NCBI GenBank assembly: GCA_964574325.1 | Contig: CAZNMY010000012.1 | Location: 27,548 to 91,547, forward strand | Direction: 5' to 3' | DNA: 64,000 bases | Origin: CAMDPA01 sp964574325 | Lineage (GTDB): Bacteria; Pseudomonadota; Alphaproteobacteria; Rhizobiales; Hyphomicrobiaceae | In this document: positions 8,172-15,276 of the stretch, piece after piece | Numbering within the stretch: position 1 is the first letter of the stretch | Layout: each line of letters starts with the position of its first letter | The notes under the pieces: model-generated | The model's input: the letters and a program-made list of their open reading frames with translations, nothing else | Databases searched by the model: none | What the model was told of the DNA's origin: nothing | Program-made: the position numbers and the translations under genes

Positions 8172-8263
8172 GGTATCCGCCCTTGCACTTTCTTATTGGT
8201 AACCTCATCGTAAGGCCAGCTTACGAACGCCGCAACAAGGCGGTGCACACGAGGAGGAACCCG

Positions 8264-8668
8264 ATGTCGGACATCAAGGGCATCGCCCATTTCAGCATCC
8301 CCGTCACCGACATCCCGAAAAGCCGGGCGTTCTATTGCGACGTCGTCGGCTGCACGCACCTGTTCTCCACGCCCAAGGGGCATATGTCGTTCATCGATGC
8401 CGGCGGCGTCTGCCTGATCCTGGTCAAGCAGGACCACCCCGTGAACCCGGTGCTGCACGACTCGGAAGGCGTGCATCACTCCTTCGCCATCGAGGAGGGT
8501 AAGTTCGCCGCCGCCGTCGAGCGCTTGACGAGGAACGGCGTGCAAGTGATCGGCGAAGAGGATCGCCAGGGCGGCGTCGTCAATGGCCCGCGCGTCTACT
8601 TCCGCGATCCCGACGGCACCGTTCTCGAGTTCATCAACCTGACGAGCTACAAGAGCGACGCCCACTGA
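8264..8668 (+). CDS. VOC (glyoxalase/bleomycin resistance/dioxygenase) superfamily protein
   Basis: A 134-residue single-module vicinal-oxygen-chelate protein. The beta-alpha-beta-beta-beta pattern is visible twice: IAHFSIPVTDIPKSRAFYCDVVG with a first metal-ligand His, and later VYFRDPDGTVLEFINL with the terminal ligand Glu in the usual position. Functions in this fold include glyoxalase, ring-cleavage dioxygenase and epimerase, and nothing here decides between them. The ATG at 8264 follows GAGGAGGA at 8251-8258, a very strong ribosome site. It is divergent from the broken Bug receptor and convergent with an SDR gene. Confidence 0.85.
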   Translation: MSDIKGIAHFSIPVTDIPKSRAFYCDVVGCTHLFSTPKGHMSFIDAGGVCLILVKQDHPVNPVLHDSEGVHHSFAIEEGKFAAAVERLTRNGVQVIGEEDRQGGVVNGPRVYFRDPDGTVLEFINLTSYKSDAH

Positions 8669-8698
8669 AATCGTCACCAGGCGCTCGGTGCATCACTC

Positions 8699-9460
8699 TC
8701 AGTGCATCACCGAGCCGCCGTCCACGACGATGGTCTGGCCGGTGATGAAATCGCTGTCGGGCGAGCACAGGAACACGAGCGTGCCGATCATGTCGTCGGG
8801 CTCGGCCTCGCGCTTGATGCAGCGACTCGCGGTGTTGTTGTCGACGACCGCGCCCTTCCACGCGGGATTGGCGACGACGTTCTCGCTCATGACGAGCCCC
8901 GGCGCGATCGCGTTCACACGAATGCCGCTGTCGCCGAGTTCACGCGCGAGACTGCGTGTCATCGCGACGATGGCGCCCTTGGATGTCACGTAGTGCAGCA
9001 GCATCGGCGGTCCCTTGAACACGGTGCCCGACGCCACGTTCATGATCTTGCCGTAGCCTTGGCTGCGCATCTGCGGCACCACCGCTTTGACGCACTCGAA
9101 GCTGCCGCGCACGTTCACCGACATCACCTTGTCGAACTCCGCCGAGGTGATTTCCGTCAGCGGCTTCAGCGCCAGATTGCCGAACAGCCCGGCGTTGTTG
9201 ACGAGGATGTCGACGCGGCCCCACTTCGCTACGGTCGCATCGACCATCGCCTTCACGCTCGCCGCATCCGTCACGTCGCATGTCGTGCCGAAGGCATCGC
9301 CGCCGGCCGCCTTCACCGCCGCGACCGATGCCGCCGTATCGAGCACATCCGACACGCAGACGCGCGCGCCTTCCTTGCCCAACGCCTCGGCGTATGTAGC
9401 CCCGATCCCTTGCGCCGCCCCCGTCACGATCGCAACCTTGCCTGCCAGTCTTCCGGCCAT
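8699..9460 (-). CDS. Short-chain dehydrogenase/reductase (SDR)
   Basis: A 253-residue classical SDR oxidoreductase. It has the dinucleotide motif TGAAQGIG at residues 13-20, NNAG in ILVNNAGLFG, a catalytic Ser in IMNVASG and the YxxxK pair in LHYVTSKGAIVAMTRSLA. The C-terminal GQTIVVDGGSVMH is typical of the family. Cofactor preference is probably NAD(H) because an Asp (VSDVLD) ends beta-strand 2. The substrate is unknown. AGGGGAAG precedes the start. The neighbours are a VOC protein (convergent) and a two-gene unknown cassette upstream on the same strand. Confidence 0.88.
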   Translation of the reverse strand: MAGRLAGKVAIVTGAAQGIGATYAEALGKEGARVCVSDVLDTAASVAAVKAAGGDAFGTTCDVTDAASVKAMVDATVAKWGRVDILVNNAGLFGNLALKPLTEITSAEFDKVMSVNVRGSFECVKAVVPQMRSQGYGKIMNVASGTVFKGPPMLLHYVTSKGAIVAMTRSLARELGDSGIRVNAIAPGLVMSENVVANPAWKGAVVDNNTASRCIKREAEPDDMIGTLVFLCSPDSDFITGQTIVVDGGSVMH

Positions 9461-9481
9461 GACTTCCCCTCAACTGCGAAA

Positions 9482-9931
9482 TCAGACTTCGCCCTGTCGT
9501 GACCTGTGAACCTCAGCGACGGCCTTCGCGAGAAGCTCCGCAATGAGATTGTCGTCCTCTAGAAGCCCTTGAATATCGGAATGAGACGGATCGGGCGGCA
9601 TGCCCTGCTCGAGCTCCGGCTCATGACGAAACGCAAGATCCCTGAGGTCATGGCTGTATTGGACGACGCTCGCCCTTGCTATCCCCACGTTGAGTACGGC
9701 CAACTTCGCAGTCGCTCCGATATTTCTCTTCGTGCTCAGTACCCGCCAAACTTCGCCCACTACGGCCAGTCGGTCCTGCAAACCCAGATGCTCCAGCCAA
9801 TTCACGGAAAGATAAGTTTCGCCCGGTCGCAGCCTGAAGGCAGTCCCAGAAATCGTTCCATCCTCCCGCACATGCGAGCCTCCGCACAATCGGCTTACGT
9901 GATGCCCGTCCGGGACGACATCACCCCTCAT
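9482..9931 (-). CDS. Uncharacterised protein, second gene of a two-gene cassette
   Basis: A 149-residue protein I do not recognise. It is soluble, with no signal peptide or membrane helix. A central segment (FRLRPGETYLSVNWLEHLG) is followed by EVWRVLSTKRNIGATAKLAVLNVG, a His-rich stretch (YSHDLRDLAFRHEPE) and the acidic segment DPSHSDIQGLLEDDNLIAELLAKAV, which ends in a probable amphipathic helix. Its start codon overlaps the stop of the upstream gene by four bases (9928-9931), which implies coupled translation. The coupled pair with small soluble products resembles toxin-antitoxin or small accessory modules, but no known toxin motif is visible. Confidence 0.6.
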   Translation of the reverse strand: MRGDVVPDGHHVSRLCGGSHVREDGTISGTAFRLRPGETYLSVNWLEHLGLQDRLAVVGEVWRVLSTKRNIGATAKLAVLNVGIARASVVQYSHDLRDLAFRHEPELEQGMPPDPSHSDIQGLLEDDNLIAELLAKAVAEVHRSRQGEV

Positions 9932-10365
9932 GCTGCCATCCCCGTGAGATGAGCGAACGGACCGATGGTTTCGCCGAGTGCGTCTGATGTCGTCGTGCCG
10001 GTAAGCCTGTCGAGGCGCTCCGGGTGCCGCGGATTTGGCCCCAAGACCAACCAGCGTGCCTCGCCGCTATCCAGCAACTCGATCGTAACGTGCCGGCCGT
10101 CTTGCCGCCGCCATTCGGCATAGAGATCGCCAGCAGGCGTCACTGTGACATCGGGATATTCTGGCGATAACGAGAGCAGTTCGAGGAAATCGATCAAGGC
10201 GTGAACCGACCGAGAAGATAATCTCCTCCCCGGATAGTCCTCTGCGAACACATCACAAAGCTGCAGAATTCGCCTGGAAAGCCGCTCGTTCCACACATGA
10301 CGGGAGCCAGCCAACCGCCGTAACGCGCGGCCCATTTCTGGGTCTGTATCGATCATATCGGTCAT
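9928..10365 (-). CDS. Uncharacterised protein, first gene of a two-gene cassette
   Basis: A 145-residue protein I do not recognise. The first 75 residues look helical (MGRALRRLAGSRHVWNERLSRRILQLCDVFAEDY, then SVHALIDFLELLSLSP). The second half looks like beta strands (PDVTVTPAGDLYAEWRRQDGRHVTIELLDSGEARWLVLGPN), a pattern reminiscent of a small sensor or antitoxin-like fold. There is no signal peptide. Translation is coupled to the next gene through a four-base overlap. The pair sits between the SDR gene and the ferredoxin-P450 genes on the same strand but is not obviously part of the catabolic pathway. No function is assigned. Confidence 0.6.
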   Translation of the reverse strand: MTDMIDTDPEMGRALRRLAGSRHVWNERLSRRILQLCDVFAEDYPGRRLSSRSVHALIDFLELLSLSPEYPDVTVTPAGDLYAEWRRQDGRHVTIELLDSGEARWLVLGPNPRHPERLDRLTGTTTSDALGETIGPFAHLTGMAA

Positions 10366-10405
10366 GGTTCCACCTGCTGACCCGAGCTTTCAGTATAGCA
10401 CAAGG

Positions 10406-10729
10406 TCAAATCTGTTTCTCAGGCAGGTCCACGGTGATCCCGTCGAGCGCTGCGCCGAGCACGATCTGGCACGACAGCCGGCTCGAAGCGCGCCGCTCCG
10501 ACACCGTCATCGTCAGCATCTCGCTCTCGGTCGCCGTCATATCGGGAAGCTTCGCGAGCCAGGGATCGCGCACGTACACGTGGCAGGTCGCGCACATCAT
10601 CGAGCCGCCGCACTCCGCGACGATACCGCCGATGCCGGCATTCTGCGCCGCCTGCATGATCGACGCGCCGTCGGGTTCCTCGACCGTCTTCGTGACGCCG
10701 TCATGAGCGACGAATGTGACTTTCGGCAT
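10406..10729 (-). CDS. [2Fe-2S] ferredoxin, adrenodoxin/palustrisredoxin type
   Basis: A 107-residue vertebrate-type [2Fe-2S] ferredoxin. The cluster ligands form the pattern Cys-x5-Cys-x2-Cys in ECGGSMMCATCHVYV, with the fourth Cys in SRLSCQIVL. The acidic LTMTVSERRASSRLSC helix is where partner P450s dock in this class. It lies 42 bases downstream of a CYP199-like P450 gene on the same strand. In Rhodopseudomonas the CYP199A enzymes receive electrons from exactly such a ferredoxin (palustrisredoxin). A ferredoxin reductase is needed as well and is not in the window. Confidence 0.92.
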   Translation of the reverse strand: MPKVTFVAHDGVTKTVEEPDGASIMQAAQNAGIGGIVAECGGSMMCATCHVYVRDPWLAKLPDMTATESEMLTMTVSERRASSRLSCQIVLGAALDGITVDLPEKQI

Positions 10730-10771
10730 TGTATCGCGCGTCTCCTCGGCCTTGCTTATTCGGGCTTTGAT

Positions 10772-11983
10772 TCACGAGCCTTGTTTGAACCGCATCGGCA
10801 GCTTCGAGAAGCCCCGCAGCGTGTTGTGCACGATATGCTGGGTCGGACCGCTCACCTCGAAATCGACCTTGCGCCGTGCGAGCTCCGACAGCAGCACATC
10901 GACCTCGAGCCGCGATATCATCTGCCCGATACACGCGTGGATACCGTAGCCGAGACCGAGGTGGCCGCGCACGTCGCGCGAGATGTCGAACACGTCCGGC
11001 CGGTCCCACTTGCGCGGATCGCGATTGGCCGAGCCCATGTTGACCATAACCTTCTCGTTCCCAGGTATCGTGATGCCGGCGAGTTCCACGTCCTGCGTCG
11101 TCGTCCGGAAGAACGTCTGGAACGGCGACTCGTAGCGCAGCACCTCCTCGAACGCCGGTTTCACCAGCGCCGGATTGGCCTTCACCTTGGCCCACTCGGC
11201 CGGGTTGGTCGCGAGCGACCACAGCGCGTTGCCAGCCCCGTAGATCGTCGTGTCGACGCCGGCCGACAGGAACGACCGCACCAGGATCGGCGCTTCCTCT
11301 GCCGTGATCTGCCCGCCCGCCACCGCCTGATAAACCTGATCCCCGAGCTTTCCCGGCTTCAGGTTCTTGTGCAGGCAGCGTTCCATGATCCAGGGTGCGA
11401 CCTCGGCCGCGTCCTGCATGCATTCCTCGAAGATCGCGTTCTTCGGCCCGAACGCGTTGAACACCATCGTGCCGTACTTGATCAGATTGGTGCGATCCCC
11501 GTCCGCGATCCCGACCGCATCGGGGAACACCTTCAGCACGAACGCTTGCGCCACGTCCGGCACGGCGTCGACTTCGCCGACATCGAGCAGGCGGTCGATC
11601 AGCTTGTTCGCCTCGACCTCGAAGCCCGCGCGGAACCCGCGCAGATTCGGCGCAGAGAGAATGCGCCCGACCACCGCGCGCCGCTTCGTGTGATCCGGCG
11701 GATCGGCCTCGAGCAGCATGGAAGGCTGCCGCCACGGCTTCTCCTTGTTGAAGTTGGTGTAGCCGACACCGGCCGCCGACGAAAACGTCTGGTACTCGCT
11801 GATGACTCGATGCACTTCGGCATAGCGCGGCGCAAAGAAGCACTGGTACTTGGTGAGCCAGACGAGCGCGCCCATCTCGCGCATCTCGTGTTGCCACGTA
11901 TAGGGATCGAGGATGTGCCCCGGCGTGAAGGGATCGAGATCCGAAGCCGGTGCCCCCCTCGGTGGTGCGGCGTCCTGGGCCAT
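10772..11983 (-). CDS. Cytochrome P450, CYP199-like (probable para-methoxybenzoate O-demethylase)
   Basis: A 403-residue soluble bacterial P450. The I-helix oxygen-activation motif is SFLSAGVDTT, the K-helix ExxR is in FEEVLRYES, and the haem-ligand Cys is in GYGIHACIGQMISRLE. Segments such as GVGYTNFNKEKPWRQPSMLLEADPPDHT and SPFQTFFRTTTQDVEL, here shortened, closely follow remembered CYP199A2/A4 sequences, which demethylate 4-methoxybenzoate and related acids including veratrate. The ATG at 11983 has GGGAGG upstream; the in-frame TTG at 11995 is rejected. Pairing with the adjacent ferredoxin and with the ferulate genes 8 kb away fits processing of methoxylated aromatic acids. Substrate is inferred. 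Confidence 0.9.
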   Translation of the reverse strand: MAQDAAPPRGAPASDLDPFTPGHILDPYTWQHEMREMGALVWLTKYQCFFAPRYAEVHRVISEYQTFSSAAGVGYTNFNKEKPWRQPSMLLEADPPDHTKRRAVVGRILSAPNLRGFRAGFEVEANKLIDRLLDVGEVDAVPDVAQAFVLKVFPDAVGIADGDRTNLIKYGTMVFNAFGPKNAIFEECMQDAAEVAPWIMERCLHKNLKPGKLGDQVYQAVAGGQITAEEAPILVRSFLSAGVDTTIYGAGNALWSLATNPAEWAKVKANPALVKPAFEEVLRYESPFQTFFRTTTQDVELAGITIPGNEKVMVNMGSANRDPRKWDRPDVFDISRDVRGHLGLGYGIHACIGQMISRLEVDVLLSELARRKVDFEVSGPTQHIVHNTLRGFSKLPMRFKQGS

Positions 11984-12191
11984 GTTGCCTCCCAATTCGG
12001 CGTTTCGCGCGGCACCAGGGCCGCAGCCGTTGATCCGAGAGCCCGAGCCTAGATTCTTCGCCCTCTGATTTCAATGCTGTGCAAGGGGAGCAGCCTTGCG
12101 AGTCCGGCATTGCGGCACGGCAATTGGAACGGCATTTTGAAAACGTCCTGTAAGGCGGTATCGTCAGGAAAATCGACACGAGGGACGCCCC

Positions 12192-13331
12192 ATGACCGCC
12201 CCAACCAACGCCGAGACGCTGAGCCTGCCATCGAAGTCCTCGCGCCTGCAGCCCAACCGGCTCGGCCTGATCGACTGCGATATCCACGCCCGCCCCAAGA
12301 CACTGACCGAATTGAAGCCGTACCTGTCGCAACGCTGGTACGACCATCTGATGACCTATGGCACGCGCCATCGCCACGGCTTCGCCAAGGGCCATCCCTA
12401 TCCGAAGTCGCAGCCCGCCAACGGCGCGCGCCGCGACTCCTTTCCGCCCGACGGCAGCATGCCCGGTTCCGACCTCGCTTTCATGCAGGCCCAGCACCTC
12501 GACCACTACGGCATCGACTACGGCATCATGAATCCGCTTTCGCCGACCGGGCAGGGCGAGCAGAACCCCGAGTTCTCAGCCGCGATGGCCACCGCCGCCA
12601 ACGAATGGCAGATCGATATGTTCGCGGCCAGGGACCCGCGCCTCAAGGCATCTGTCGTGATCCCCTACGAGGACGCGATCGCCTCCGCCGCCGAGATCCG
12701 CCGCCGCGCGGGTGATCGCACCTACGTCCACGTCCTCATGATGAGCAGGCCCGCCGAGGCCCACGGCCGCCGCCGCTACTGGCCGATCTACGAAGCAGCT
12801 TGCGAAGCGGGCCTTCCGATCGGCGTGCACGTGTTCGGCTATTCCGGCTACGCCGCCACCAACACCGGCTGGTGCTCGTACTACATCGAGGAAATGACCG
12901 AGCACGAGACATCCTGCTCGGCCCTCGTTACCTCGATGATCATGGAAGGCGTGTTCGAGCGCTTCCCCACCTTGAAGGTCGTGCTGATCGAAGCGGGCTT
13001 CGCCTGGCTCGCAGCGCTCGGCTGGCGACTCGATCGCAACTGGAAGCGATTGAAGGCGGAAGTGCCACATCTGAAGAAAGCCCCGTCCGAATACATCCGC
13101 GAGCACTTCTGGATCACCACGCAGCCGATGGAAGAACCGGAGCGTCCACAACACCTGATGGACGTGATGGACTGGATCGGCTGGGACCGCGTCCTGTTCG
13201 CCTCCGACTACCCCCACTGGGATTTCGACGATCCGCATGTCGCGATCCCCCCGAGCTTCGGCGAAGAACGTCGCCGCATGATCTTCTCCGGCAACGCCGC
13301 CAAGCTCTACGGCCTCGAGATCGGAAAATAG
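12192..13331 (+). CDS. Metal-dependent amidohydrolase family protein (ACMSD/gamma-resorcylate decarboxylase-like TIM barrel)
   Basis: A 379-residue TIM-barrel protein of the amidohydrolase-2 group. DCDIHARP near residue 28 replaces the usual metal-binding DxHxH, with Asp-x-His retained. Later barrel residues include IGVHVFGYSG (His on strand 5), VVLIEAGFAWL and VLFASDYPHWDFDDP (Asp on strand 8). This layout is shared by decarboxylases and hydrolases of aromatic acids. The ATG at 12192 follows AGGGACG. It is divergent from the P450 gene. Its TAG stop is formed inside a short dispersed repeat (13323-13340). Confidence 0.8.
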   Translation: MTAPTNAETLSLPSKSSRLQPNRLGLIDCDIHARPKTLTELKPYLSQRWYDHLMTYGTRHRHGFAKGHPYPKSQPANGARRDSFPPDGSMPGSDLAFMQAQHLDHYGIDYGIMNPLSPTGQGEQNPEFSAAMATAANEWQIDMFAARDPRLKASVVIPYEDAIASAAEIRRRAGDRTYVHVLMMSRPAEAHGRRRYWPIYEAACEAGLPIGVHVFGYSGYAATNTGWCSYYIEEMTEHETSCSALVTSMIMEGVFERFPTLKVVLIEAGFAWLAALGWRLDRNWKRLKAEVPHLKKAPSEYIREHFWITTQPMEEPERPQHLMDVMDWIGWDRVLFASDYPHWDFDDPHVAIPPSFGEERRRMIFSGNAAKLYGLEIGK

Positions 13332-13407
13332 GGACACACACAATTTTCGCGACGGATGAGCCAATTGAACGCTCGCGTGCTGGAAACTATGTGTGCCCCT
13401 ATTTTCC
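13323..13407. repeat. Inverted repeat with arms GGAAAATAGGGACACACA / TGTGTGCCCCTATTTTCC
   Basis: The left arm (13323-13340) and the right arm (13390-13407) match at 17 of 18 positions in inverse orientation, with a 49-base interior. The left arm contains the stop codon of the amidohydrolase gene. The same arm sequence recurs at 14041-14057, across the stop of the next gene. This is a small dispersed element that resembles the palindromes moved by RAYT-type enzymes, though no such enzyme is present here. Confidence 0.75.
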
Positions 13408-13468
13408 TGCCCTATTTTCATTCTCGTTCTTTCCCGTTTTCTTCACATTCCGATTTTGGAGCAACACC

Positions 13469-14047
13469 ATGCGCTTTCTGTTGATCATTCCAGCATTATT
13501 TTCGATGGCCCTCGCTTCGCCGTCGGCGGCCCAGGAAGCTGATCGCCGCGAATGCTTCGTGGTCGGCAATGACAATTGGGACGACCAGAAGCTGGAAGAC
13601 CGGCGGTTGGCAGCGTGCACCCGCTACATCGCGAAGGTCAAGGGCAAGCCGAAGTCAGAGGGATATGCCAGTCGCGGCTATTGGTACACCAAGAAGAAAA
13701 GGCTCGACGAGGCGTTGGCCGATTTCAATCGAGCCCTGGAGATCGATCCCGCCAACGTGGAGTTGTACGACTACAAAGGCGATGTGCTGTTCCAAAAAGG
13801 CGAACTGCAGGCAGCAATCGACAACTACAACCAGTCGATCCGGATCGATCCGACATATGCCGCTGCCTATTACAGCCGTGGTCAGGTCTACGAGAAGCAG
13901 GGCCACCTGGAGCAGGCTCGCGAGAGCTATCGGGCAGCGCTGGTGCCGCCGGAGAACCGTAAGCTCGCGATACAGAAGCGCATCCAGGTTTGGGCTCAGG
14001 GCGAAGCCCGTGACCGGTTGAAGAAGTTGGGCGAAGCCGCAAAATAG
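13469..14047 (+). CDS. Secreted tetratricopeptide-repeat protein
   Basis: A 192-residue protein with a Sec signal peptide (MRFLLIIPALFSMALASPSAAQ, cleavage probably after SAA or AAQ) followed by about three TPR units: SRGYWYTKKKRLDEALADFNRALEIDP, YKGDVLFQKGELQAAIDNYNQSIRIDP and SRGQVYEKQGHLEQARESYRAAL, each shortened here. TPRs mediate protein-protein contact, and the partner is unknown. A conserved-looking Cys pair (RRECFVVGND, RLAACTRYI) may form a disulphide in the periplasm. The start has GGAGC upstream. The C-terminal AK-stop is created by the dispersed repeat at 14041-14057. Confidence 0.85.
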   Translation: MRFLLIIPALFSMALASPSAAQEADRRECFVVGNDNWDDQKLEDRRLAACTRYIAKVKGKPKSEGYASRGYWYTKKKRLDEALADFNRALEIDPANVELYDYKGDVLFQKGELQAAIDNYNQSIRIDPTYAAAYYSRGQVYEKQGHLEQARESYRAALVPPENRKLAIQKRIQVWAQGEARDRLKKLGEAAK

Positions 14048-14057
14048 GGACACACAC
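14041..14057. repeat. Second copy of the AAAATAGGGACACACAC repeat
   Basis: Seventeen bases match the arm at 13325-13341 in direct orientation. Like the first copy, it supplies the TAG stop codon (14045-14047) of the preceding gene. No clear inverse arm follows, so this copy may be truncated. Confidence 0.7.
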
Positions 14058-14188
14058 GATTGTGCCCTCCTGATTTATCTTCCCTCGAAATGGCGTCGGG
14101 CCCTCCGGGTCTCTCACCAAATGCTCACCTGCCCGACTCCCACTTCGCCTGCCTGCCAAAGCGCGCCGACGAACGAGCGCGCTCCCAT

Positions 14189-14215
14189 GGTGTCGGACCA
14201 GAACGGTTTGACACC
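14189..14215. repeat. GGTGTC...GACACC hairpin
   Basis: GGTGTC (14189-14194) pairs with GACACC (14210-14215), with partial inner pairing. It belongs to the same loose family as the hairpins at 15173-15197, 15246-15272 and 49256-49282. It sits just upstream of the AAGGAGGA ribosome site of the next gene and could affect its translation. Confidence 0.55.
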
Positions 14216-14235
14216 TCCACGAAGGAGGAACACCC

Positions 14236-15159
14236 ATGATCTCACGTCGTCGCTTCATCGAAGGTGCCGCTGGCGCCGGTACGGCACTCGCCATCGGCGG
14301 ATCAGCGTTAGCCCAATCCCCGGCCAAGCGCCTGATCGTTGACGCACAGGTCCATCTCTGGAAAGCCGAGAGCGACGACTGGAAGTGGGTGCCGGGCATG
14401 AAGCCCCAGATGCCTGAGCCGTTCACCATCGAAAAGCTCGTACCGCTGATGGACGAGGCCGGCATCGATCGCGCCGTCATCGTGCCGCCGTCATGGCCCG
14501 GCGACCGCAACGACTACGGCCTCGAAGCAGCCAAGCGCTATCCGAAGCGGTTCGCCGTCATGGGCCGCATCCCGCTGCGCGATCCGAAATCCGCCGAGCT
14601 ACTGCCGCGCTGGAAAGACCAGCCGGGAATGCTCGGTGTGCGGGTCACGTTCCTCGGACCTGCAGAGAAGTGGCTCGACGACGGCACCGCCGATTGGTTC
14701 TGGCCCGCCTGCGAAAAAGCGAAGCTGCCGGTCATGTTCCTGGCGAGCGAGAAAGGGCCGCAGTTCGCCAGGATCGCCGAACGTCACCCGAACCTGACCA
14801 TGATCGTCGACCACATGGGCGTGATTTCAGCTGTGGTCGAAAAGGGCCGCGTCGGCGAAGCGATCAAGCACACCTTGTCGCTCGCCAAGTACCCGAATGT
14901 CTCGGTCAAGATGTCCGCAGCGCCGCTCATGTCGAAGGAAGCCTACCCCTTCGCCGACATGAAATCCCACCTGCGCGCCGTGTTCGAGGCGTTCGGACCG
15001 CGGCGTAGCTACTGGGGCACCGACCTCACCAATTCCTTCCCGAAAGCGACCTACAAGCAGCGCATCACGCACTTCACCGAGACGTTGGATTTCATGTCCG
15101 AAGATGACAAGGACTGGGTGATGGGCAAGGGCATACTTGCCCGGCTGGGATGGGCTTGA
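14236..15159 (+). CDS. Tat-exported amidohydrolase-2 family protein
   Basis: A 307-residue protein with a twin-arginine signal (MISRRRFIEGAAGAGTALAIGG, cleavage after ALA), so it is predicted to fold in the cytoplasm and be exported. The mature part is a TIM-barrel amidohydrolase: VDAQVHLW in the first strand, MFLASEKG, LTMIVDHMGV with His on strand 6, and SYWGTDLTN with Asp on strand 8. Related proteins hydrolyse lactones or decarboxylate small aromatic acids. The start follows AAGGAGGA at 14222-14229. A hairpin followed by a T-run lies 14 bases after the stop. Confidence 0.82.
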   Translation: MISRRRFIEGAAGAGTALAIGGSALAQSPAKRLIVDAQVHLWKAESDDWKWVPGMKPQMPEPFTIEKLVPLMDEAGIDRAVIVPPSWPGDRNDYGLEAAKRYPKRFAVMGRIPLRDPKSAELLPRWKDQPGMLGVRVTFLGPAEKWLDDGTADWFWPACEKAKLPVMFLASEKGPQFARIAERHPNLTMIVDHMGVISAVVEKGRVGEAIKHTLSLAKYPNVSVKMSAAPLMSKEAYPFADMKSHLRAVFEAFGPRRSYWGTDLTNSFPKATYKQRITHFTETLDFMSEDDKDWVMGKGILARLGWA

Positions 15160-15172
15160 TGTCGAGGCTCAG

Positions 15173-15272
15173 GTGTCAGGCCCTCCGGGTCTGACACTTT
15201 TTACAACGTTGCGCTTGTCCGTCCAGTGCTGGCTTCGTTCGTCTTGGTGTCAGACCTGGAGGGCCTGACACC
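15173..15272. repeat. Pair of GTGTCAGGC hairpins in inverse orientation; the first also looks like a terminator
   Basis: The unit at 15173-15197 and the unit at 15246-15272 are near-exact reverse complements of each other, and each is itself a hairpin. The first is followed by TTTTTT-rich sequence, so it could end transcription of the upstream amidohydrolase. The second sits four bases before the end of the convergent oxidoreductase gene. A partial copy is seen at about 14097-14118. Confidence 0.7.
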
Positions 15273-15276
15273 ATCG

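Noticed and set aside
10364..12052. 562-codon plus-strand frame opposite the ferredoxin and P450 genes
   Set aside because: Shadow of two genes with clear cofactor motifs.
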